Below are positions 15,754-25,200 of a stretch of DNA of 39,134 nucleotides, piece after piece. Numbering within the stretch: the stretch's first letter is position 1; each line of letters starts with the position of its first letter. Under the pieces are notes generated by a model, which made no database searches, was not told the origin of the DNA, and saw nothing but the letters and a program-made list of their open reading frames with translations. Source of the stretch: Deltaproteobacteria bacterium (lineage in GTDB: Bacteria; Myxococcota_A; UBA9160; UBA6930); contig JAJDAQ010000162.1 of NCBI GenBank assembly GCA_029261815.1, forward strand, positions 1 through 39,134, in the 5' to 3' direction. The translations under genes and the position numbers were made by a program.

Positions 15754-17046
15754 CTAGTTCGGGGTGCTGTAGGCCGTCTCGGAGTGCTCGGCCAGGTCGA
15801 GGCCCTCGTACTCGGCTTCTTCGTCGACCCGCAGGCCGCCGAGCACCAGCTTCAGAACGAAGAGAATGGCGAGGCTGGCCGCGACCGCGAAGACGGCCGT
15901 GAAGGCGATGCTCGAGAGCTGGGTGAGGATCTGGGCACCGCGGCTGCCTCCGTCGAGAGCGACTTCCGTCGCGAACAGGCCGGTCGCGAGGGCGCCCCAA
16001 GCACCCCCGACGCCGTGAACACCAAACACGTCGAGCGAGTCGTCGTAGCCGAGACGCGGCTTCAGCAGCGTGACGGCGGCATAACAGACGACGGCGGCCC
16101 CGACGCCGATCGCCATGGCCCCGAGCGGCGATACGAACGCGCAAGCCGGAGTGATCGCGACCAGGCCCGCGACGGCGCCCGTGGCGGCTCCCAGTACCGT
16201 GGGCTTTCCTCGGTGCAACCATTCGATCACGACCCAGGCGAGCACGCAGGTCGCTGCCGCGGTCTGCGTCGTCAGGAACGCGAGTCCGGCGACACCGTCG
16301 GCCGCGAGCTGGCTGCCGGCGTTGAAACCGAACCACCCCACCCAGAGGAGCGACGTGCCGATGACGGTGAGGGGAAGGCTATTCGGAGGCATCGGCTCGC
16401 TGCCGTAACCGCGGCGCTTTCCGACGAAGATCGCGGCGGCGAGGGCCGAGAACCCGCTCGACATATGAACCACGAGGCCACCCGCGAAGTCCAGTGCGCC
16501 GTCGGCGCCAAGCCAGCCGCCGCCCCACACCATGTGTGCGAGCGGGCAATACACGATCAACACCCACAGCACGATGAAGGAGAGGTAGGCGCTGAACTTC
16601 ATCCGTTCGGCGAATGCGCCCAACATCAAGGCAGGCGTAATGATGGCGAACATCCCCTGGAACATGACGAACACGTAGGTCGGGATCGTTCCGGAGACCG
16701 AGTCGGGCGTAATGCCTTCGAGGCCGATCATGCTGAAGTCGCCGACCCAGGCATTGCCGGTGCCGAACGACAAGCTGTAGCCGACGAGGATCCACAGCAC
16801 GCCGATCGCTCCTGCCGAGACCAGACACTGCATCAGGACCGACAACAGGTTCTTGGTCCGCACGAGGCCGCCATAGAAGAGGGCGAGCCCGGGCAGGGTC
16901 ATCATCAGGACGAGGGCCGAACTCGTGAGCATCCAGGCGGTGTCGCCAGCGCTGATCACGTCTTCGGCAAAGGCTGCGGCGGGCGCGAAGAGCGCCAGCA
17001 GGAAAATGGCCACGCCGAGAGGCGCACGGTCGGTTCGGGTCAGCAT
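15754..17046 (-). CDS. amtB: Ammonium transporter (Amt family)
   Basis: The 430-residue inner-membrane protein has a cleavable N-terminal signal (residues 1 to about 28, ending AAAFAED) and about eleven transmembrane helices. Diagnostic Amt features are the LFYGGLVRTKN segment, the MFQGMFAIITPAL helix, and the pore histidine pair in PLAHMVWGGG and FGVHGVGGAWG. A C-terminal LDLAEHSETAY tail is the binding surface for a PII protein. ATG 17046 with GGAGGA upstream is preferred over 17127, which would add 27 non-signal residues. No glnK or glnB gene lies next to it, unlike the common glnK-amtB pair. A consensus sigma-54 promoter upstream indicates nitrogen control. It is monocistronic, ending in a clear terminator. 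Confidence 0.96.
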   Translation of the reverse strand: MLTRTDRAPLGVAIFLLALFAPAAAFAEDVISAGDTAWMLTSSALVLMMTLPGLALFYGGLVRTKNLLSVLMQCLVSAGAIGVLWILVGYSLSFGTGNAWVGDFSMIGLEGITPDSVSGTIPTYVFVMFQGMFAIITPALMLGAFAERMKFSAYLSFIVLWVLIVYCPLAHMVWGGGWLGADGALDFAGGLVVHMSSGFSALAAAIFVGKRRGYGSEPMPPNSLPLTVIGTSLLWVGWFGFNAGSQLAADGVAGLAFLTTQTAAATCVLAWVVIEWLHRGKPTVLGAATGAVAGLVAITPACAFVSPLGAMAIGVGAAVVCYAAVTLLKPRLGYDDSLDVFGVHGVGGAWGALATGLFATEVALDGGSRGAQILTQLSSIAFTAVFAVAASLAILFVLKLVLGGLRVDEEAEYEGLDLAEHSETAYSTPN

Positions 17047-17131
17047 CGGGCGGGGTCCTCCGGGCGGCCATGGAGCGGCATACGGGAAGTCCTCCGCCGC
17101 AGCACATGGCCTGGATCGATGCCGCACCTAG

Positions 17132-17147
17132 AGCAAGAGATGTGCCA
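17132..17147 (-). promoter_or_regulatory. Sigma-54 (RpoN) -24/-12 promoter of amtB
   Basis: On the minus strand the sequence reads TGGCAC-ATCTC-TTGCT, an exact match to the sigma-54 consensus TGGCAC-R-N4-TTGC-W. It lies about 85 bases upstream of the amtB ATG, in the 240-base gap to the saccharopine-dehydrogenase-like gene, and points at amtB. This predicts NtrC-type activation under nitrogen limitation. I could not find a convincing NtrC dyad in the remaining 140 bases of the gap. Confidence 0.8.
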
Positions 17148-17286
17148 GCCCGAGCGCAGACGGGAAGCCCGCAGCTGCTTCGAGGCGGTCTCGGCCGCCC
17201 ATTTCATTGGCACCCTTGCCCAACGATCGGGCGACCGCGCGGTGGGAGCACCCGGCCGGATGCCTTCGCCAAGCGCGCTTCGGGCG

Positions 17287-18510
17287 TTACCCCGTGATCT
17301 CGAAGGTGATGCCGGCCTGCTTCTGAAGCCGTTCGAAGAGCGCTTCGCCCATAGCGGCCGCCGGAGTCAGGAAGCCCGCTGGCGAAGTCAGCTCGTCCAG
17401 GGCCAGGGAGACCGCACTCTCGGCGAGCATCTTCGAGGTCGAACCGTAGCCAGGGTCGCGGTCCCCTTGAAGGCGGCCGAGCAGCGGCGGCTCCGTGCTT
17501 CCACTCGGCGGCGCGGCCCAGAAGCGGAGGTCCCAGTACCCGTTCTCCTGGGCTTCCTTCGAGGGGCCTTCGCCCGGTACGGGGAGGCGGCCGGCGATCA
17601 GTCGGCGCAACGGTCCAATGGCCATCGCGCCCATCCCGGCGCCCATGGCGACGGCCGCGCCGGCAGCCTTGGCCGCGCCGGCGGGACCCTCACCCATCAG
17701 CATCGACTCGTCATAGGTGAAGCCCGTGCCGTAGTGTGCAGGGACGAGGCCAGCGCTGCGTCGGACGACGCGCGTGTTGACGCCGGCCATGACGAAGGGT
17801 GCCGTCCACTGTCCGAGATCGGCGTCGTACGCCGCCCCCATCGTGTCTCGCTCCGCGCTTCGATCCGCGCCAGGCGGTGTCAGGGCGTCGGGGTCGGACA
17901 TCACCCGCCGGATGGAGGGGTCCTTCCCAGCCTCTTCCATCATGTTGAGCATGCTCGCGATCGTGCCGCCGCTGGCTCCGCCACTGAAGCCGGCCACGCC
18001 GCACTTGATTTGCGGGCTGGGTGCGCCGCGTCGCGCGATCGATTCGCGCTGCATCGCCCAGGCGCCCAGATCGGACGGGATCGAGTCGAAGCCGCAGGTC
18101 GGAACGATCCGCGCGCCGCTCGCGACGGCAGTTTCATGATGCTCGTCGATCATCTGGCGGATCCAATGGAGTTCGCCGGTGAGATCACAGTAGTGGGTAC
18201 CCGCCTTTGCACAGGCTTCGACAAGGGGAGAGCCGTACTGGGCGTAGGGTCCAACGGTGGTGCACACGACGCGGGTTCGGGCCGCGAGTGCGGCGACGGC
18301 TTGTGCATCGTTTCCATCGCCTAGCACGAGCGGGAGCGACGTGGCCCCGAGTCGGTCGCGGAGGGCTGAGAGCTTCGCTTCGTTGCGCCCGCCCAGTGCC
18401 CACCGCGGGCTACCGTCGGCGCCGTAGCGCGCCAGGAGATACTCGGCGACGAGCTGTCCCGTGAACCCGGTCGCGCCCCAAAGGATGATGTCGAATTCGC
18501 GTTCACTCAT
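17287..18510 (-). CDS. Saccharopine dehydrogenase-like NAD(P)-binding enoyl reductase family protein
   Basis: This 407-residue protein begins with a Rossmann domain carrying GATGFTG at residues 12-18. It continues into the saccharopine-dehydrogenase-like fold, with DLTGELHW and PTCGFDSIPSD segments. That pattern matches the trans-acting enoyl reductase (Rv2449c/Rv2953-type) branch and not lysine metabolism. In mycobacteria such proteins reduce double bonds in complex lipids, while in other bacteria most are uncharacterised. A glycine- and alanine-rich stretch near residues 280-305 could contact membrane. The ATG at 18510, with GGAGAG upstream, is preferred over the frame's earlier start at 18546. 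It is divergent from the deacetylase-like gene, with a 130-base gap. Confidence 0.88.
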   Translation of the reverse strand: MSEREFDIILWGATGFTGQLVAEYLLARYGADGSPRWALGGRNEAKLSALRDRLGATSLPLVLGDGNDAQAVAALAARTRVVCTTVGPYAQYGSPLVEACAKAGTHYCDLTGELHWIRQMIDEHHETAVASGARIVPTCGFDSIPSDLGAWAMQRESIARRGAPSPQIKCGVAGFSGGASGGTIASMLNMMEEAGKDPSIRRVMSDPDALTPPGADRSAERDTMGAAYDADLGQWTAPFVMAGVNTRVVRRSAGLVPAHYGTGFTYDESMLMGEGPAGAAKAAGAAVAMGAGMGAMAIGPLRRLIAGRLPVPGEGPSKEAQENGYWDLRFWAAPPSGSTEPPLLGRLQGDRDPGYGSTSKMLAESAVSLALDELTSPAGFLTPAAAMGEALFERLQKQAGITFEITG

Positions 18511-18640
18511 GCTGACTCTCCATGTGGTTGGGTGGCACGGGCCCACCGAAGCTGAAGCATGACACAGGCAGATTGGGAAACGTCGGACACGGGGTCCCGA
18601 AGGCGCCGCGCGGCAGAAACGATCGGGCTAGGCTTGGCCT

Positions 18641-20287
18641 GTGTTGCGCGCTGAATCTGGATCTTGCGGGCAGGGGGAGCGCGCCCGCTGGGGGCGAATC
18701 GCGGCGCTATCGATCGTTCTGATGACCTCCCTGGCGTCTTCGGCGGCCAGCGAGACCCAGGTCGAGCTGCTCGCCCATCCCTACCCGTACCGTGCTGCAC
18801 TGACGATCAACGCCGACACCCACTCGGTTCCCGTGGATCACTTCGAGCGCGTGCATCGCCTGATCAACGGGACGGATGTGATTCCGCGGGACAGCGATAC
18901 GTGGTCCGCGTTGTTCGCTGACCCGGCGATTGCGGCAGACCCTCGTTGGGAAGCGGGCGTACGCGGCTTTGGCCTTCCGATCGCCGACAGCTTCTACCTG
19001 TTCGATGCGCAACTCGGTCCGTTCACCGGGATCGATCCGGTGAACGGTCGCCGCGTTCCGAACCGCGCAGGCGGCATCGATCGCCGTGTACGGTTGGATC
19101 GTTGGTTCCGAAACGGTTGGATCGACACACTCCATGCCTGCGGGACGACCGGCGCGGACCGTGCGGCGATGCGCGCGGGTCTCCAGTGGCTGGTGGAAGC
19201 GCCTTCGCGGCGAACCTGGGTCGTATCGAATCACGCGTTCGTGTCGACGCCCTGCGGGATCGAACCCGACGCCCAGTCGGCGCTCGAAGTCACCACCAAG
19301 AACGTTGCAAAGTTGCCACTCTGGTTGCTGTCGAATCTCGGTCTGCGGGAGATGACCGCGCGATGGGCTGCGAATCCCGTTCCCATGCCTTACCCGTCAC
19401 ACCAACGGATGGCGTTGTGGGGCTTCGACCTGGCTGCGCTCACCTTGTTCGGCATGGCCGTGTTCTCGTTGGTACGCGGCCATCGACGCGTCGGTCTGTG
19501 CGCCGTCGTTGGCGTCATTGGCGTCTGTGTCTGGATGTCCCGAACGCCCCTTGCCTACTCAGCGGGCGACAACCCAGAGACGCCCTGGTACTCGGCAGAT
19601 CTGCAAGCCCAGGTTGGAGTGCGCTTCCATGCGTTCATCCATCCACGGTCGTATCCGCGTCCGCCCGGCGGAGATGCCCTGGCGCTGCCGGTTGGACCGT
19701 GGCCGGGATCATCGGGACGACCCAGCATCCTGCAGGTCGTCGGCCTGGATGATGGTTCTGAAGTCCTGGCATATCCCCGCACGGGCTTCGGAAGGAATGG
19801 ACACCGTACGCTCGAAGCCCTGACCGCCGACCGACTGCGCGCGCTGATCGACGCCGAAGGAACCGCCATCTTGTGGACGCATTGGGCGAGCGACTCGGGG
19901 CGGGTGTTCTCGGCGGCTGGACTGGCTGGCCTCGAGCGGGTCCGAGCGCTGCGGGATGCGGACGAACTCTGGGTCGCGCCGACATCGGTTCTCCTTCGCT
20001 TTGCCGAAGTGCACGCCACCGTCGACTATGTCGTCCATTCGGCGTCGCCCGGTAGGGCGGCCGAGATCGAGATCCGCGGTCTCCGCTCACGTGATGGGAT
20101 CCTGTCGGCCGTCACGATCGATGAGCTCGCGGGGCTGTCGTTCCGCGTGCTGCAAGGTCCAGAAGTGGGCGTCCGCCTTCTCGGCCATCGCGTGCCGGAG
20201 GCTTGGATCGACCGATTGCGACGCGACGGCGGTGGGGAAATCGTCCGGCTGCGGCGTACGGCCAAACCGCTCGGTCACTCCACGTAA
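18641..20287 (+). CDS. Deacetylase-like (NodB-fold) membrane protein with internal transmembrane pair
   Basis: A 548-residue protein starts at GTG 18641. ATG 18722 is an alternative that would remove a putative signal segment at residues 18-37. The first domain (about 45-245) has YRAALTINADTH and GWIDTLHACG, like distant polysaccharide-deacetylase relatives of the TIM-like NodB fold. Two hydrophobic helices follow at about 258-278 and 284-300. The second part has LWTHWASDSG and DELWVAPTSVLLRF, which in relatives close the same fold. The membrane pair thus seems inserted into the domain. No family is certain. It overlaps the convergent sulfatase-like gene by 13 bases, and a role in surface-glycan handling is inferred. 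Confidence 0.65.
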   Translation: MLRAESGSCGQGERARWGRIAALSIVLMTSLASSAASETQVELLAHPYPYRAALTINADTHSVPVDHFERVHRLINGTDVIPRDSDTWSALFADPAIAADPRWEAGVRGFGLPIADSFYLFDAQLGPFTGIDPVNGRRVPNRAGGIDRRVRLDRWFRNGWIDTLHACGTTGADRAAMRAGLQWLVEAPSRRTWVVSNHAFVSTPCGIEPDAQSALEVTTKNVAKLPLWLLSNLGLREMTARWAANPVPMPYPSHQRMALWGFDLAALTLFGMAVFSLVRGHRRVGLCAVVGVIGVCVWMSRTPLAYSAGDNPETPWYSADLQAQVGVRFHAFIHPRSYPRPPGGDALALPVGPWPGSSGRPSILQVVGLDDGSEVLAYPRTGFGRNGHRTLEALTADRLRALIDAEGTAILWTHWASDSGRVFSAAGLAGLERVRALRDADELWVAPTSVLLRFAEVHATVDYVVHSASPGRAAEIEIRGLRSRDGILSAVTIDELAGLSFRVLQGPEVGVRLLGHRVPEAWIDRLRRDGGGEIVRLRRTAKPLGHST

Positions 20288-22134
20288 CCGAGCTCCCGAA
20301 GCATGCGGAGGGTTTCGGCGTCGTTGTCTCGGGGCGAAACCCGGTGTTCGCTCGCGCAGTAGGCCTGCGTGCGAGGCGTTGCATCGCAGTAGGCGCGCAC
20401 GTGAGCGGCCAGTCGCGGGCCATCTGCGTGCGCATCCAGCGCAAGCGGGTGGAGCTGCTCCGGGTCTGCAGCGAGGTCGTAGAGTTGCGGATCTGCGTCG
20501 GGGTACTTCGAGAACACCACCTGGTGTCGTTCATCGACGGCCGTGACCGCACCGTGCTTCCAGGCGAGAACCGGAGGTCGCCGCTGTGGCGCAGCGGACC
20601 ACAGTGGCGAGAGGTCTTCGCCATCACAGCGCGTCGGTGAGGCACCCGGGTTCGCGAGCCGCAGGAGGGTCGGCACCAGGTCGATCAAGCCCACGGCTTC
20701 CGGGACGCGCAAGCCGGCCGGGAGTCCCGGTCCCTGTAGAAGGAGGGGGACGTGGATGGACTCCTGGTGGACGCCCCCGTGCGAGAAGTAGACACCGTGT
20801 TCGGCGAATGCTTCGCCGTGGTCCGAAGAGACGACGAACACCGAGTCGTCGCGGTTTTCGGTCGCCTCGAGTGCATCGAGGACCCGAGCGATGTCTTCAT
20901 CGGCCCAACGTACTTCCGCGTCGTAGCGGTCGCGCATGTGATCGATGTCTTCACTCGATAGTCCGCTGTAGTCGTTTCGGGGTGAGAAATTTCCGTCCAT
21001 GGGCCCGTCGTAGTCCGGGTCCGCGAACTCACGCAACAAACGTCGCGGAGGCAGGTAGGGGGTGTGCGGCTGGCTCGTGGTGATCCACAAGAAGAATGGG
21101 CGATCGGCTTCGGCAATCCACGCCCGTGCCAGCGGAACCACCGTCTGGAACTGGAGCAGCACATGAACGGCGCGCACCAGATGAAGCTCGTACAACCAGA
21201 CGCGCAGGGGAGTTCCCGCAAGCGTCGGATTGTGTGTCTCGACGAAAACGTCGAAACCCTGGTTGAAGCCGTGACGCTGCGTGAGGAGGCCGTGATTGTG
21301 GAACGCCGCCGTGGTGTACCCCGTATCGCGGAAATGGCTCGCCAATGTCCGGACCGACGTGGGAATGGACATCCCGTTGGTGACGGCACCGTGTGTGGCC
21401 GGGTAACAACCGGTTTGGATGGACGTATGGGAAGCCGTCGATGCCGTGTACTGGACGTAAGCGTTCTCGAACAGCACCGCGTCCGCGGAAAGGGCGTCGA
21501 AGTGGGGCGTCGTATTTCGTGCGTACCCATAGGCACCCATGGCGCTTGCACGGAGCGTGTCGATCACGAAGAGGACGACGTTGGGACGCTCGTCACCGGG
21601 GTCTGCCGCAGGCGCTGAGGCGGGCGGTCCAGAGAAGCCGACCAGCGCAGACGTTGCGACGCTGAAGACCGCGATGGCGCCGGTAGCGACGCGAATCGCG
21701 TGGGTGGATGCACGCGCGACAAACAGCGCCCCCGTCGCAAGAGCGATCAATGCCGCGCCGCGGCCCGCCATCGCCCACCACTCTGCCTTCGAGGGGGCGT
21801 ACGCGGCGTCGTAGATTTCTACGCCGACGAAGGCGCCCCAGCAGACGAAGACGGCAAGGGCCGCGATCCCGCCCAGAACGACCCCGTCGGGCACTGCGCG
21901 TTGGCGACTCAGCACCGCGCCGAAGAGGAAGCCGCCGACCGTGATCGAACCCACGATGAGGAGAGCCGCGGCGAGCGAGCCGATGATGAACAGGGCGTAG
22001 TCGGGCAGTAGGCCTCGTCGCGGATCCGTCACCACGAGTTCGTACAGCGGCGTGACGGCGTCGATTATCGCGACGCCGATCGAGAAGACGAGGCAGAACG
22101 CGATCGCTTGGAGGCGGCGATCCGGGTGTTTCAA
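20275..22134 (-). CDS. Membrane-bound sulfatase-like (alkaline phosphatase superfamily) protein
   Basis: A 619-residue protein starts at TTG 22134, with GGGAGGA upstream. About five transmembrane helices occupy residues 12-165. A periplasmic alkaline-phosphatase-superfamily domain follows, with the metal Asp in VLFVIDTLRAS (D192), SSDHGEAFAEHG and a late LIDLVPTLL. At the position of the sulfatase formylglycine motif (C/S-x-P-x-R) the sequence is STASH (from S232). So the Cys, Pro and Arg are missing, and the nucleophile may be Ser or Thr as in phosphoethanolamine or phosphoglycerol transferases. It could be a hydrolase or a transferase acting on envelope glycans or lipids. It is convergent with the deacetylase-like gene. 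Confidence 0.85.
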   Translation of the reverse strand: MKHPDRRLQAIAFCLVFSIGVAIIDAVTPLYELVVTDPRRGLLPDYALFIIGSLAAALLIVGSITVGGFLFGAVLSRQRAVPDGVVLGGIAALAVFVCWGAFVGVEIYDAAYAPSKAEWWAMAGRGAALIALATGALFVARASTHAIRVATGAIAVFSVATSALVGFSGPPASAPAADPGDERPNVVLFVIDTLRASAMGAYGYARNTTPHFDALSADAVLFENAYVQYTASTASHTSIQTGCYPATHGAVTNGMSIPTSVRTLASHFRDTGYTTAAFHNHGLLTQRHGFNQGFDVFVETHNPTLAGTPLRVWLYELHLVRAVHVLLQFQTVVPLARAWIAEADRPFFLWITTSQPHTPYLPPRRLLREFADPDYDGPMDGNFSPRNDYSGLSSEDIDHMRDRYDAEVRWADEDIARVLDALEATENRDDSVFVVSSDHGEAFAEHGVYFSHGGVHQESIHVPLLLQGPGLPAGLRVPEAVGLIDLVPTLLRLANPGASPTRCDGEDLSPLWSAAPQRRPPVLAWKHGAVTAVDERHQVVFSKYPDADPQLYDLAADPEQLHPLALDAHADGPRLAAHVRAYCDATPRTQAYCASEHRVSPRDNDAETLRMLRELGYVE

Positions 22135-22211
22135 CGAGTATGTCCTCCCGGTGCGGATCCATTTGCTGGAAGCATCCGGCGGGCTGCGCGACCAATGGAC
22201 CGAACTCGCAC

Positions 22212-22257
22212 CGCCTTGGCGATGCGCCGATTTCGCATCGCCTTAGCGATGCGCCGA
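22212..22257. repeat. Tandem 19-base repeat containing a perfect stem-loop
   Basis: Two copies of CGCCTTrGCGATGCGCCGA (18 of 19 identical) lie at 22212-22230 and 22239-22257. Between them GGCGATGCG and CGCATCGCC (22218-22242) form a perfect nine-base-pair stem with a seven-base loop. The repeat spans the stop codon and last codons of the cyclase/AAA gene and could stop or protect its transcript. No T tract follows on the minus strand, so a classical Rho-independent terminator is not supported. Confidence 0.55.
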
Positions 22258-25200
22258 GACCGGATCATCGAGGGCTTGTTCACCAAGGCTCCGGAATGGA
22301 CCGACCAGGTGCCGACCGGGTATTCGCTCCGCGAGTTCGTCCAACGTATGCCGTACGGCGGCGCGGTGACGTTCCGACTCATCCCGGTCTCCGCTTCGTT
22401 TCGCGACTTCGGCGAGCAGGCTGCGCGTGCGCCATGCGAGCGCCGGATACTCGAGTCCCTGTGCCAGGGTCAATGCCGTGCGCAGTTCGATCTCGGCCTC
22501 TTCACGGGCGTCCATGAAGAGCAGAATGCGGCCGAGTTGCTCGTGGGCGCGCCCGATGAGCTTTCCGGCGGCGGTCCCCAGGGCGCGGGTGACCTCCAAC
22601 CGCGCGAGCGCGAGGGCCCCGTCGGCGTCGCCGCGTGCCAGCGCAAGCCGCGCCTGGTGATGGACCAGGTGTGTCGACCAGCGCCAACGCATCCAGGGGT
22701 CCGGATCATCCTGAAACTGACGCTCGATCGGTTCGAGGGCGGCCTCGGCTTCGTCCAGCCGACCGAGCGCCATCAGGTTACGTGACAAGTTGATGGCCGA
22801 GTTCGCGTAGAGCTCGGGCGCGCCGGCGATCAATCCCATCTCGACGGCTTCTCGGGCGATCTCGGTCCCACCCTGGTTCAGCTCTGCCGCGATGGCGTGG
22901 CATCCGAACTCCGTGTGCGCCCACCCGAGGGTATTCAGTAGCCGACCCTTGATTGCGCGGTCCCCAACGCGTTCGCAAAGGACGAGCCCGTCGCCCAGGA
23001 CTTTCAGTCCCTGGGCGTAGTCGCCAATACAAACACGGGCGATGCCGAGGAACCACCCGGCGAAAATCGCATCGCCGGGGGTCCCGTTTCTGTCTGCGAT
23101 CGCGACGGCTTCCTCTGCGTAGGCGATGGTGCTCCGGTACTCGCCGCGCATTTCCGCGCGTTGGGCGAGCTGGCCGAGCGCCGCAGATAGTGCCGCGGCA
23201 TCTCCCGCGCGACGCGCGAGGACCAGGGCGCGTTCTGCCAGACCATCGTCCTCGAGTGTCGCCCCGTGTACGACTTCGAGTTCGTCACGACAAACGAGGC
23301 TGAACGCGGCGGCAGCAGGAGCCTGTTCCTCGGTACTCGCGCTCGCGGCAGCCTCGAGTAGTTCACGGCACTCGGGGTAGTCGTGGTCCCACAATGCCGA
23401 CCAGGAGGCGGCTGCCAAGAGTGCGGCACGGTGCTCTGGCGTGGCCGTCAGTGCCGCCGCCTGCTTGTAGGCTGCCCAGGACGCGCCGAAGTCACTGAGC
23501 ATCCAGCAGCAAACGCCGATGCGTTCCCAGAGCGCCCGCAGCCGTTCGGGAGCGATGCCCTCGAGGCGCTCAGCAATCCCGATCGCCTTGCGACAGTGGT
23601 CGACCGCGGCGTGGTTCGCATACGCCTTCAGCGACTTGTGGGACGCGAGCTCGTGATAGTGGAGGGCCCGTTCCTCCTCCTCTCCCGCGGAGAAGTGGTG
23701 CGCCAGGGCTTCGTAGTGTTCAGTGAGGCGCTCCGGATAGAGCTCTTCGATCGCGGTTCCCACGACGCGGTGTAGGTTCTTTCGTCGGCCTAGCAAAACG
23801 CTCTCGTACGCTACTTCGTGCGTGAGCGCGTGCTTGAACATGTAGGCGAGTTCCGGGTGCGCGGCCTTCTCGTAGATCAGTTCGAGCGCCCGGAGCTCTG
23901 AGACGATCTCCTCGAGGTGATCAGAGGCTTGGTGGATGCGCTGGAGGAGGCGCCAGGCAAACTCACGCCCGATGATCGATGCGAGTTGGATGGCTCGCTT
24001 CGGTTCTTCCGCGAGGCGATCGAGGCGAGCCATCAACACGTCCTGGATGCGGTCGGGAATGGAGATGTCCGCGAGGTCGCGGGTGAGTCGGGCTCGGCCG
24101 TCCTCGAGAACGACGATTCCTTCTTCGATCAGCGACGTCGTGACCTCTTCGACGAAAAGGGGATTGCCTTCAGCCTTCTCGGCGATGGCGTCGCGCAATT
24201 CGTTGGGGAGGCTCGATGCGTGAAGGACGGCATCGACCATCTCGGACATCGCATCGGAGGAAAGTGCCTGCAGTGGGACACGAACGTGATAGCTCCGGTC
24301 GCCTAACGAGTGAGTGTATCCGGGTCGGTGGGTCACGACGATGAGTGTCGGCACTGCCGGAATTGAGTCCGCCAGGAAGGCCAGGAACTCTTCCGTCGCT
24401 GCGTCAGTCCAATGCATGTCTTCGAGTACGATGACCTGTGCGCCTGGCTGGTCCGGGCGCAAGACTCGCGCCAGCAATGCGCGGCACATCTCTGCGCGTC
24501 GACGCATGGCATCCATCGCATCGACCTCGGCATCACCGCTCGGGAGCGAGAGCAGCACGCGGATGTAGGGGAGGGTCCACGACAGGTCGCCGCCAAGGCC
24601 GACTTCCCGCGCCGCAATCTTGGCGAGGGCCTCGTGCTCGTCGTCGCGGTCGTCGATTCCGTGCACTCGGCGGACCGCATCGGCGATGGCGTGAAACGGC
24701 GAACTGCGCGCATAGGATGCGCAGCGCCCCTCGATCCAGGAGTGGGGATCATCCGCGATTCGCTGTCGAAACTCGTGAAGCAGCCGCGACTTCCCGATTC
24801 CTGCCTCACCCACGACGAACGCGACCTGGCCATGTCCCTGCTTCGCCTGCTCGTAAGCGGCCATCAAGGAGTCGATCTCGCGTTCGCGCCCGACGTAGGG
24901 CGTGAGGCCGTCCGTTCGTTCTGATTGGACATCGATACGTCCGGTCGCGGTTGCCCTTGCGGCGACCACCGAATAACGGCCTACTGGCGCCGATTTCCCC
25001 TTGAACTCGACCGCGGGTAGATCTTCGATTTCGAAGTACCCGTCCACCTGGCGATGCACCGCATCGGAGATCACCACGGTCCCGGGCACGGCGCTGCCTT
25101 CAAGACGCGCCGCGAGATTGGTCGTGTCGCCTACCGCGGTGTAGTCCATCCGCAGGTCGTCGCCGATGCTTCCAACGACCACGGGTCCGGAATGAATTCC

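Noticed and set aside
17208..17220. A TGGCAC...TTGC-like sequence on the plus strand
   Set aside because: The spacing between the two elements is three bases too short for sigma-54, and it points away from amtB.
15619..18324. A very long plus-strand open frame (901 codons) antisense to amtB and the saccharopine-dehydrogenase-like gene
   Set aside because: Its composition is low-complexity, rich in Arg, Gly, Asp, Glu and His, with no domain. Both genes on the other strand are clearly homologous to known families, so it is a shadow of GC-rich coding DNA.
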